A model generated the notes under the pieces. That model was not told the DNA's origin. It saw nothing but the letters and a program-made list of their open reading frames with translations, and searched no databases. A DNA stretch of 64,000 bases from an uncultured Gammaproteobacteria bacterium. GTDB lineage: Bacteria > Pseudomonadota > Gammaproteobacteria > Enterobacterales > Succinivibrionaceae. The stretch covers positions 1 to 64,000 of the forward strand of contig OMZC01000119.1 of assembly GCA_900315395.1 (NCBI GenBank). Direction: 5' to 3'. Both the position numbers and the translations under genes were made by a program. Within the stretch, counting starts at the first letter, position 1, and each line of letters begins with the position of its first letter. This document shows, piece by piece, positions 31,226 to 37,358 of the stretch.

Positions 31226-31333
31226 GATACTAGCAGAGCTACTATCATAGCTAGTATCAAATAAATGCTATAATATGTGGCGCTTATGTGGCGTTTACAA
31301 ATGTATAGTCACAAAAACGGCTAAACGCCACAT
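31226..31333. promoter_or_regulatory. Inverted repeats around the integrase promoter
   Basis: GATACTAGC (31226-31234) pairs with GCTAGTATC (31250-31258). TATAAT is at 31269-31274. ATGTGGCG (31275-31282) is repeated directly as ATGTGGCGTTT (31286-31296) and inverted as AAACGCCACAT (31323-31333). These may be integrase arm sites, excisionase sites or a repressor operator overlapping the integrase transcription start. The attL core itself cannot be defined without attR. Confidence 0.55.
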
Positions 31334-31352
31334 GGAGAATTTAGGAGCATTT

Positions 31353-32513
31353 ATGCTTACATTTTTAGAAATTAAAAAAGCTCAAGCAAAAGATAAGGAA
31401 TACAACTTAGCTGATGGTAATGGCTTATACCTGCGCATACTACCCTCAGGTATTAAAAATTGGATTGCTAATTTTAGATCTGATGGTAAAAAGATAAGTA
31501 AGAAACTAGGATCATTCCCTGAGTTATCTATCAAAGATGCTAGAGAGCAGCTATCTCTTTTAAAAGCCCAGGCTAAATTTGAAGGTTCTCCTGTTATTAA
31601 AGAAAAGGTTCATACATTTGAAGAGATCTACTATGAGTGGATTGAAGTTAAGAAGGTTAAAGTAAAGAATTGGCAGGACATCTCTAACCGCATTGAGCGC
31701 TATATCCTACCTTCATTAGGTAAGATTGACTACAAAGCTATTACTCCTGTAGCTTTTGTTGAGATCTTAAAACAGGATCTTTATACCAGAGGTAAATACG
31801 AAACAATTAAGCGTATTTGCATGTATATAAAAGAGATCGACATCTATGCTATGAACATTGGCTACGTCAAAGAGCTACGTTTTCAAAATCTCTACTCTGT
31901 TTTTCCTGTTAAAACTGTTATTAAGAACAGACCTTCAGTACACTACTCACAGTTGCCTACAGTTCTTAAAGAGCTACAGGTATATGGGCTTAAAGCTCGT
32001 GCTACATGGGAAGTACTGCTTACAGGCTTTTACACTCTGTTAAGACCTAATGAATACTGCAGCTTAGAATGGTCTTGGATCAATTTTGAAGATAACACAA
32101 TTACAGTACCTGCAGAGGTCATGAAGATGAAACTACCTCATGTGGTACCAATTACAAAGCAAATGCTTACTTTGCTGCTTAACCGCCCACGAGTAGGTAA
32201 GTATGTATTCCCTGCAACTCAAGGTAAAGTCGTGCAGCACTTTAGCACCAACTCAGCTTCATTGTTTTTACGTCGTCACGGCTTTAAAGACAAGCTTGTT
32301 CCTCATGGCATACGTTCAATTGGTCGTACCTGGATGCACGATCATGATATTCCTTTTGATGTTGCAGAGAAGTGTTTAGCTCATACTGTAGGAACATCAA
32401 CACAGCTAGCTTATGATAGAAGTGATCTATTAGAGAAACGACGTGAAGCAATGCAACAATGGTGTGACTTTGTTGATCATTGCTTAAAAGGTGGCGCAGA
32501 TTTGCTGTTATGA
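31353..32513 (+). CDS. int: P4-type tyrosine recombinase (phage integrase)
   Basis: 386 residues from the ATG at 31353, chosen because TTAGGAG lies eight bases upstream and the product then begins MLTFLEIKKAQAKDKEYNLADGNGLYLR, the usual DUF4102 N-terminus of P4 integrases. An upstream start would overlap the inverted repeats. The catalytic residues are visible: Arg in TLLRPNEYCSLEW, His-x-x-Arg in HGIRSIGRTW, His in CLAHTVG and Tyr in LAYDRSD. It integrates or excises the prophage, presumably at tRNA-Ser. Confidence 0.95.
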   Translation: MLTFLEIKKAQAKDKEYNLADGNGLYLRILPSGIKNWIANFRSDGKKISKKLGSFPELSIKDAREQLSLLKAQAKFEGSPVIKEKVHTFEEIYYEWIEVKKVKVKNWQDISNRIERYILPSLGKIDYKAITPVAFVEILKQDLYTRGKYETIKRICMYIKEIDIYAMNIGYVKELRFQNLYSVFPVKTVIKNRPSVHYSQLPTVLKELQVYGLKARATWEVLLTGFYTLLRPNEYCSLEWSWINFEDNTITVPAEVMKMKLPHVVPITKQMLTLLLNRPRVGKYVFPATQGKVVQHFSTNSASLFLRRHGFKDKLVPHGIRSIGRTWMHDHDIPFDVAEKCLAHTVGTSTQLAYDRSDLLEKRREAMQQWCDFVDHCLKGGADLLL

Positions 32514-32551
32514 CAACTTCAAAAGTTGAAGATTGAATATGTAACAAAACC

Positions 32552-32655
32552 TTGACGCTCCCATTTTTCTGCGCTATTATCGCCGATGTAGGGACTGCCC
32601 TACCGTGCCTAAGAAACACGACAGTACATAGCGCTGACTTGGCGACACACGTCAA
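32552..32655 (+). ncRNA. C4-like antisense RNA element upstream of the antirepressor
   Basis: Nested complementary segments give a closed fold. The outer stem is TTGACG (32552-32557) with CGTCAA, and an inner stem is GCGCTAT (32571-32577) with ATAGCGC (32628-32634). Two hairpins lie inside, GTAGGG/CCCTAC and CGTG/CACG. Two unpaired stretches match the leader of the next gene in antisense: CTAAGAAAC (32609-32617) to GTTTCTTAG (32754-32762), and CCCATTT (32560-32566) to AAATGGG (32782-32788). That is the logic of the C4 RNA that represses ant in phages P1 and P7. TTGACG-N17-TATTAT also reads as a sigma-70 promoter, so the RNA's 5' end is uncertain. Confidence 0.6.
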
Positions 32656-32702
32656 TCTCACCATATTTAATACATAGCCTTTAGGCTTACTGTATTTGCT
32701 TT

Positions 32703-32824
32703 ATGGTGGTGTGGTGTGAATATATTGAATAAGCACCGCTCGACTATGTACGAGTTTCTTAGCACCACCGACCCACTTAAGAAATGGGTTAATTAAGAAA
32801 TATATATACATAGGAGACATTATC
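32703..32824 (+). promoter_or_regulatory. Structured leader of the antirepressor gene
   Basis: It contains GGTGGTG (32705-32711) pairing with CACCACC (32763-32769), an inner CTCG/CGAG hairpin, and the two target segments complementary to the upstream C4-like RNA. ACCCA/TGGGT (32771-32775, 32785-32789) forms a further hairpin just before the AGGAGA ribosome-binding site (about 32812). Antisense pairing here could block ant expression by analogy with P1. Confidence 0.45.
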
Positions 32825-33607
32825 ATGTCTAACACTAATCTAACTTCATATAACTTCCATGACTCAAATATCCGTGTAGAACAGAACGATAAAGGTGAAG
32901 TTCTCTTTTGCCTGGCAGATGTATGTGCATCACTTAACTTATCAACACCAGCCAAGACAGCTAATCAGATCAAAGAAGAGTTTGGGAGGGATGAATTAAA
33001 TTCATGTCTCCTCAAAGACGCTAATAACCACGGTCAACAATGCACCATGATCACCGAGCCACAACTTTACTTTGTAATGATGAGATCACGTGCTAAGGTT
33101 GCCCATGAGTTCAGACAGTGGATTTGTAATGAAGTCTTACCTTCAATTAGAGCACATGGTGCCTATGTTGCAAAGTCAGAAGAGCCAAAAGCTCAAGCAA
33201 GAAAATGCTGGTACGTTGAACAGCTCACCGCACTGTTTGAATCTTATGGTGTTAATCGTGAAGTATTAGCACGCGCTCTTGATATAACCTCACGTGCTTT
33301 TAAGCAAGGTTACGCTATTGGTATCAACAAGGCTGAAGAAGATCATGCTAGAAATGATTCTGAAATGCTGCTGTCTGATGATGAAGCTCAGGCAATTGAT
33401 CATGTGGTTTACTATCACAAGTTATTCAGACCTGATATTCTGAAAGCATGTAAAGAACTGAGGGACATCAAAGCACAGGCTATGAAGTTGGTACTGGCAC
33501 TTGATAACATACCTGATGCAAGGCTGTATGAGTCAGCTGTTGCAACTGATATATCAGTAAGTAAGTTAGAGAGATTTCAGCTGACTTATCCTAAAAAATC
33601 AGCATAA
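32825..33607 (+). CDS. Bro-N domain phage antirepressor
   Basis: A 260-residue protein. Residues 1-120 form a Bro-N domain: IRVEQNDKGEVLFCLADVCASLNLS, ITEPQLYFVMMRSRAKVAHEFRQWICNEVLPSIRAHGAY. The C-terminal part is helical and resembles a ligand- or DNA-binding antirepressor domain (YVEQLTALFESYGVNREVLARALD...). Such proteins inactivate the prophage repressor or regulate transcription. Its placement behind a C4-like RNA supports an ant role. AGGAGA precedes the start, and an intrinsic terminator follows. Confidence 0.88.
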   Translation: MSNTNLTSYNFHDSNIRVEQNDKGEVLFCLADVCASLNLSTPAKTANQIKEEFGRDELNSCLLKDANNHGQQCTMITEPQLYFVMMRSRAKVAHEFRQWICNEVLPSIRAHGAYVAKSEEPKAQARKCWYVEQLTALFESYGVNREVLARALDITSRAFKQGYAIGINKAEEDHARNDSEMLLSDDEAQAIDHVVYYHKLFRPDILKACKELRDIKAQAMKLVLALDNIPDARLYESAVATDISVSKLERFQLTYPKKSA

Positions 33608-33647
33608 ATAGAAGGCTTATAAATCAAGGTCAAACTAGACGAAAACA

Positions 33648-33671
33648 AGACAGCTTAGGCTGTCTTTTTTT
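33648..33671 (+). terminator. Intrinsic terminator of the antirepressor gene
   Basis: A 7-bp stem AGACAGC/GCTGTCT with loop TTAG and a T-rich tail, about 40 bases after the Bro-N stop. Confidence 0.9.
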
Positions 33672-33914
33672 ATCATTAACGAATTTATTGAAAGATATTC
33701 TAGAGATCCAAATTATCGATACAAAATACCTGGTTGTAATCGAAAATGGATACCATTGCACTTTTATCCTGCTGCAGTACAAGGAATGTTTTTAAATAAT
33801 ATATTAAACAAATTAATTCCAAATCTTGGATTGGATCACCATTATAGAAAGAACCACTTACGCAAGAATTTATTCTGTGTAAGAATGCGATTCCTGAATA
33901 AAAAAATTACATAG
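33672..33914 (+). pseudogene. Start-less phage ORF remnant
   Basis: An open frame of about 80 codons ending TAG at 33914, with protein-like composition (INEFIERYSRDPNYR, GCNRKWIPLHFYPAAVQG, LDHHYRKNHLRKNLF). It has no usable start codon and its upstream end runs into the terminator of the preceding gene. The spacing of HHYRKNHL and the preceding hydrophobic stretch recalls the P63C domain found at the C-terminus of some phage antirepressors. That resemblance is loose. It is probably the 3' remnant of a deleted gene. Confidence 0.4.
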
Positions 33915-33933
33915 CAACTAAGGAGTAATCTAA

Positions 33934-34432
33934 ATGTCATTTAATTTTTCACACATCAAAACTGTATTCGACGAGAACCAAAATAAAAAAAAAGCAAGAC
34001 TACTTACATTCTGAGAAAGAAGAAAGAGAGACCAAATTAAAAAAGTTCATTGAGTGGCTTAAAGAAGAAAAATCCGACAAAAAGATCATTAACGCTATAA
34101 AAGTAGAGTATATAAACTCTGAGAAGCCGGAATATGGACTAAAAATAACCTTTGACAAAAAGAACAGTCATATTAGCCAAATATGTGCTTATCTTGATAA
34201 AGTCAAGCATAACCCTGAGGCAGTTCAATCATGGAAGGAAATGACCATTAAAGAGCTTGAATTTGCAGTGGTAGGTTATAAAAATACCCGCTGGATAAAA
34301 GAGCCAGACTTTGATATGCATGAAGAAATAATGTCATACACTGTCTACTTAGTAGGAGAAAATAATATTGAATTCTATGATAGGATTTTTAGCACACAAC
34401 TAAACAACAAGAGTTCTTCAACAGAACAATAA
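33934..34432 (+). pseudogene. Unknown phage ORF broken at an A9 run
   Basis: The ATG at 33934 follows AAGGAG. The frame runs MSFNFSHIKTVFDENQNKKK and stops shortly after an A9 tract (about 33985-33993). With A8 it would continue QDYLHSEKEERETKLKKFIEWL through to 34432, giving about 165 residues, Lys/Glu-rich and ending NKSSSTEQ. No family was recognised. An intrinsic terminator follows at once. It is a pseudogene as read, but a one-base slip is the only lesion. Confidence 0.6.
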
Positions 34433-34437
34433 AAATA

Positions 34438-34470
34438 AAGCCGTATCAGGTGGGGTACGGCTTACATTTT
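34438..34470 (+). terminator. Intrinsic terminator after the A9 ORF
   Basis: An 8-bp stem AAGCCGTA/TACGGCTT (34438-34445 with 34456-34463), 10-nt loop, then ACATTTTATTT. Confidence 0.75.
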
Positions 34471-34531
34471 ATTTAGACATCCTTCAAAATCATGTCTTTA
34501 AATATTTAACAATATAAACTATAATGTAAGT

Positions 34532-34671
34532 GTCAACTCGTGAAAGAGTATGGTTGGGTTCCTGAATAGGAGTAGAGCGTGATGCTTTAGAATTTCCTTT
34601 GCCCCTGGGGTTGACTTAAAAATGAAATTTTCTTTTTAAGATTCTCAATTATGTTTTGAGGATCTTTTTTT
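34532..34671 (+). ncRNA. Candidate prophage small RNA with its own promoter and terminator
   Basis: TATAAT at 34520-34525 predicts a start near 34532. From there GTCAAC (34532-34537) pairs with GTTGAC (34610-34615), enclosing small hairpins TCCT-GAAT-AGGA and AGC-GTGAT-GCT. A strong terminator follows (9-bp stem 34640-34648 with 34656-34664, then seven Ts). There is no ORF of note inside. The -35 region is weak. No known RNA family was recognised, and the name is descriptive only. Confidence 0.5.
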
Positions 34672-34819
34672 ATTTCTGCAACAATGAAGTCTATTGCCTT
34701 TTGTGGGACTCAAAATAATTTTATAATACATTGAAAATAAATACAAATTTGTTATTTTTGATAAAAGGTCACTCCAAGTCACTCTTAACTATAAGGTTTT
34801 GTATTCAATGTTCGGTTCC

Positions 34820-34846
34820 AATAGCCCCTTACAAAGAGGGGCTATT
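34820..34846. terminator. Hairpin at the end of the DGR operon
   Basis: A 10-bp perfect stem AATAGCCCCT/AGGGGCTATT with a 7-nt loop, starting four bases after the stop of the last minus-strand DGR-operon ORF. T-rich sequence lies on the plus-strand side only, so it is either a weak minus-strand or a plus-strand terminator. Confidence 0.6.
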
Positions 34847-34849
34847 CTT

Positions 34850-35011
34850 TTATAGATGCATGTGCTTTACTCTGTCACGAACCTCGGCCTTTTTGGCATC
34901 ATTGAACCTGTCCAGGTTGCCAACAAGATAGCCGGTGACACGTCTAATTCTCTCGAACTTGACCCCTTTACCAACGATACCATTTTCGTCTGCGTGTAAT
35001 CTTGTGTACAT
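34850..35011 (-). CDS. 53-residue NrdD-C-terminus-like small protein of the DGR operon
   Basis: The ATG at 35011 is preceded by AGGAG nine bases upstream. The product begins MYTRLHADENGIVGKG and continues FERIRRVTGYLVGNLDRFNDA-KKAEVRDRVKHM. The pattern RVTGYL...N.AK..E..DR resembles the short C-terminal segment of anaerobic ribonucleotide reductase-related small proteins. It lacks the glycyl-radical and Cys motifs needed for activity. It lies 14 bases after the preceding DGR-operon ORF. A role in the DGR is inference from position only. Confidence 0.65.
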   Translation of the reverse strand: MYTRLHADENGIVGKGVKFERIRRVTGYLVGNLDRFNDAKKAEVRDRVKHMHL

Positions 35012-35025
35012 AAGGTTATCTCCTT

Positions 35026-35307
35026 TTACTCTTGTAGATGAGGGTAGTAAGGTGCTACATCAGCTTTTAACTCATCATACTCTTCACGAAGTTTTGTGCA
35101 GTGCTCAAGCATAGCATCAGCATCGTAAGGAAGCTTTACATCAGGATGATCTACTTTAAACTGCTGCACTAAGATACCTACGATTTTAATCCATTTATAA
35201 TCGAATTTCTCTTTTAGCTCTGCTTGAATTTGACACATTCTAGAGAACTTCTTCTCGATATCTTTACTAATAGTGTCTGATGTTAAAGTTGAAATGTTAT
35301 CTGACAT
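35026..35307 (-). CDS. Unknown 93-residue DGR-operon protein
   Basis: A 93-residue acidic, helical protein (SRMCQIQAELKEKFDYKWIK, YDADAMLEHCTKLREEYDELK). It has no recognised domain. Its start overlaps the reverse transcriptase stop by 25 bases, implying translational coupling, and the 53-residue ORF follows closely. It may be a DGR accessory factor or an unrelated passenger. Confidence 0.6.
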   Translation of the reverse strand: MSDNISTLTSDTISKDIEKKFSRMCQIQAELKEKFDYKWIKIVGILVQQFKVDHPDVKLPYDADAMLEHCTKLREEYDELKADVAPYYPHLQE

Positions 35308-36578
35308 AATTTTAATTCCTCTTTAAATAAGTTTTTGAAAAAGCGATCCATACGAGCAATTGACTTGTAATTACAGTACATTCTCTTGGTAAGTGTTTTT
35401 CTGTGTTTATCTCTTACAGGTTTAGCTACAGTGCCTCTCCATGTTTTATAGCAGTGATAAATGTCTGATAGGCTTATACGATGTGTCTGTAACAATCGTT
35501 TTTGACCTAATAGTCGCTGTTTTTCACGTTTAAAGGTATCTGAACACAGCTGTAATCTAATTTTACCTGTGAAAGATATTGAATATTTAGTTTTAAGAAA
35601 GGTAATTCCTTTGTTTAAAGGTGTAATGTGAGTTTTCTTTAGGTTCAGGTGCAAACCTAATTCTTTACAAATTGCTTTGATATCTCGCAATAGGTTCTGC
35701 AAGAACGCCTTATCAGGATGAATGATGTAGAAGTCGTCCATGTACCTGCCATAGTATTTACACGACTTAACTAATTTAATGTAATTATCCAATTTTGTTG
35801 GATAGTAAATTCCAATAATTTGACTTACCTCAGATCCAATATCTACAGAGATATCTAATGTTTTAACTGTATCTTTACTGCGTTTGTGTAGAGTTAATGA
35901 ATTTAAGAGCTTGGTACCATTCTTAATATCTTCAATTTCAGTATCAGTTAAGCTGCTTAAATCAGGTCTAAACATCTTTAAGAGCTTCTTCAAGAATTGA
36001 ATGGTTTCTGTATCTGGTATCTTTTCAGCTACAGATTTTACGATCTTGTCATGCTGTAAGTTGTCAAAGAACTTGCTAAAGTCGCCTTGTAATACATAAC
36101 CTTGATTAGTCTTGTAATGTCTATAATAACGCATCAGGTGTACTTTCAAACGCTCTTTCTGCATATCAATGCCACGACCTTCTAAAGAAGCGCAATTATC
36201 ATAAATTAAATATCGTCTTAAGATTGGGACAAGAATGTTGTTACACAAACTTGATATTGGTACTCTGTCAACTATTGGAGTTGTAACGATATGCCTTACT
36301 TTACCTCTTTCACAAAGATTAAATTCAGCTCCTTTAGTAAATTCAAAAGTGCCTGTTTTATAAGAGTTTAAAAAGTTATAGATGTTTTCAAAGATGTAAT
36401 ACTGATACTTCTGAATAGATGGTTTAAAGCTGACATTCTTTTTAAGTTTGTAAAAGGCATTATGTAAAGCGGTAGGATTAAAGGCTTTACTTTGTAAAAG
36501 TGACTGTCTGCTTGTAGTGTCACTTGACGTATCAAGACACGTCAGACAGTCCATTTTGCTCGTTTGAGACAGGTTCAT
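35283..36578 (-). CDS. DGR-type reverse transcriptase
   Basis: A 431-residue reverse transcriptase. The palm motifs are visible: motif A VLQGDFSKFFDNL (Asp166), the DGR-specific IGSEVSQ (Ser252-Gln253, where group II intron and retron enzymes usually have QG), and the catalytic YMDD (279-282). LKKTHITPLNKGITFLKTKY follows as thumb. There is no maturase or endonuclease domain, excluding a group II intron protein. The enzyme would copy TR RNA with errors at adenines. The TR lies just upstream, and the gene overlaps the 93-residue ORF downstream. Confidence 0.93.
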   Translation of the reverse strand: MNLSQTSKMDCLTCLDTSSDTTSRQSLLQSKAFNPTALHNAFYKLKKNVSFKPSIQKYQYYIFENIYNFLNSYKTGTFEFTKGAEFNLCERGKVRHIVTTPIVDRVPISSLCNNILVPILRRYLIYDNCASLEGRGIDMQKERLKVHLMRYYRHYKTNQGYVLQGDFSKFFDNLQHDKIVKSVAEKIPDTETIQFLKKLLKMFRPDLSSLTDTEIEDIKNGTKLLNSLTLHKRSKDTVKTLDISVDIGSEVSQIIGIYYPTKLDNYIKLVKSCKYYGRYMDDFYIIHPDKAFLQNLLRDIKAICKELGLHLNLKKTHITPLNKGITFLKTKYSISFTGKIRLQLCSDTFKREKQRLLGQKRLLQTHRISLSDIYHCYKTWRGTVAKPVRDKHRKTLTKRMYCNYKSIARMDRFFKNLFKEELKLCQITFQL

Positions 36579-36652
36579 AATCTCCTCTTTTGAACAGGCT
36601 TAAAGTTGTAGTTAAAAGTAAACTACTGATAAAGCCCTTCCACTAAAAGATC

Positions 36653-36733
36653 GGCACACACGTAACGCATTAGAAGCATTGTTGTTGCTGGCATTGCCGT
36701 TCCAGTTGACATTGCACGCATTGGACACGGAAG
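36653..36733 (-). repeat. DGR template repeat (TR)
   Basis: 81 bp in the gap between the Avd-like stop (36739) and the reverse transcriptase start (36578). Read on the minus strand it carries nine AAT/AAC codons plus AGC and TTA, and all 20 adenines sit in those eleven codons. It matches the VR at 64 of 81 positions. Sixteen of the 17 differences are at adenines on this strand. It is noncoding here; the transcript serves as mutagenic template. Confidence 0.95.
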
Positions 36734-36738
36734 TAGAT

Positions 36739-37272
36739 TTACAGATTATGACCATTAGCTACATTATTTAATAAACTTGCTTCTAATTCAACTAGTTTTC
36801 TTTGCTCTTCGGGCAATATACTTAAATATCTCTTAGTACTTGCTCTCCAACCTTTTAACTTTGTTACAAAACTTTTAAATGAAGGTGTTAAGTTAATATA
36901 TTTATCTGGTTTAACTTTGTAGTTTTTAGCTACAAATTCTAATTCAAGTACAAGACAGCTTACCGCTCCTATAGCTAGGCTTTGTAAGTACCTGCGTTCT
37001 TTATACTCTTCAAGATTTGTTGGAAAGATCGAATTAGCATCGTATATAAGATCCTGGATTCTATCAATCAACTTTAAAAGTCGTTTTCTTTCATGGTCAA
37101 AATCATAATAGTAGATGTTTGGATATCTTAAGGTATCAGTGCCGTTATAGCTGATCTTGTTATCATTAAAATCAGCTCTTAAATATTCTGAAAGTTTTAG
37201 TCTTAGATTTAACCATTCATTGCGAATTTGAAATGAACTTTCTTTACGTTTGGATTTAAGTATGTTTGACAT
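36739..37272 (-). CDS. avd: Avd-like DGR accessory protein
   Basis: A 177-residue, mainly helical, basic protein between target and TR. The stretch ERRYLQSLAIGAVSCLVLELEFV and the later KYINLTPSFKSFVTKLKGWRASTKR resemble Avd, whose last helix also carries a KY..L....GW..S pattern. Bordetella phage Avd is about 128 residues, so the N-terminal 50 residues are extra. Avd is a pentameric four-helix bundle that binds the reverse transcriptase and TR RNA. The call combines position with moderate sequence likeness. Confidence 0.75.
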   Translation of the reverse strand: MSNILKSKRKESSFQIRNEWLNLRLKLSEYLRADFNDNKISYNGTDTLRYPNIYYYDFDHERKRLLKLIDRIQDLIYDANSIFPTNLEEYKERRYLQSLAIGAVSCLVLELEFVAKNYKVKPDKYINLTPSFKSFVTKLKGWRASTKRYLSILPEEQRKLVELEASLLNNVANGHNL

Positions 37273-37314
37273 GTTTAAAGTTTAATTAAAGTTAATTCTT
37301 ATATAGCTTCGCTC

Positions 37315-37354
37315 TCGTGCAGGCAGGCGCAAGGCCTGCCGATTTGTTGCACGA
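37315..37354 (-). promoter_or_regulatory. GC-rich hairpin just downstream of the VR
   Basis: Two nested perfect 7-bp stems: TCGTGCA (37315-37321) with TGCACGA (37348-37354), and GGCAGGC (37322-37328) with GCCTGCC (37334-37340), loop GCAAG. It lies 25 bases beyond the VR end, just after the target stop codon. DNA hairpin/cruciform structures at this place aid target recognition in the Bordetella phage DGR. Confidence 0.7.
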
Positions 37355-37358
37355 TTCG

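Noticed and set aside
32284..32664. Minus-strand ORF antisense to the integrase end and C4 element
   Set aside because: Overlaps the integrase catalytic core; composition and lack of ribosome-binding site mark it as a shadow.
34532..34671. Small RNA as retron msr-msd
   Set aside because: It is downstream of and opposite to the RT gene, lacks the a1/a2 arrangement, and the RT already has its TR.
35283..36578. Reverse transcriptase as group II intron or retron enzyme
   Set aside because: No maturase or HNH domain, no intron ends, SQ in place of QG in motif 4, and a TR/VR pair with adenine-specific changes fits DGR only.
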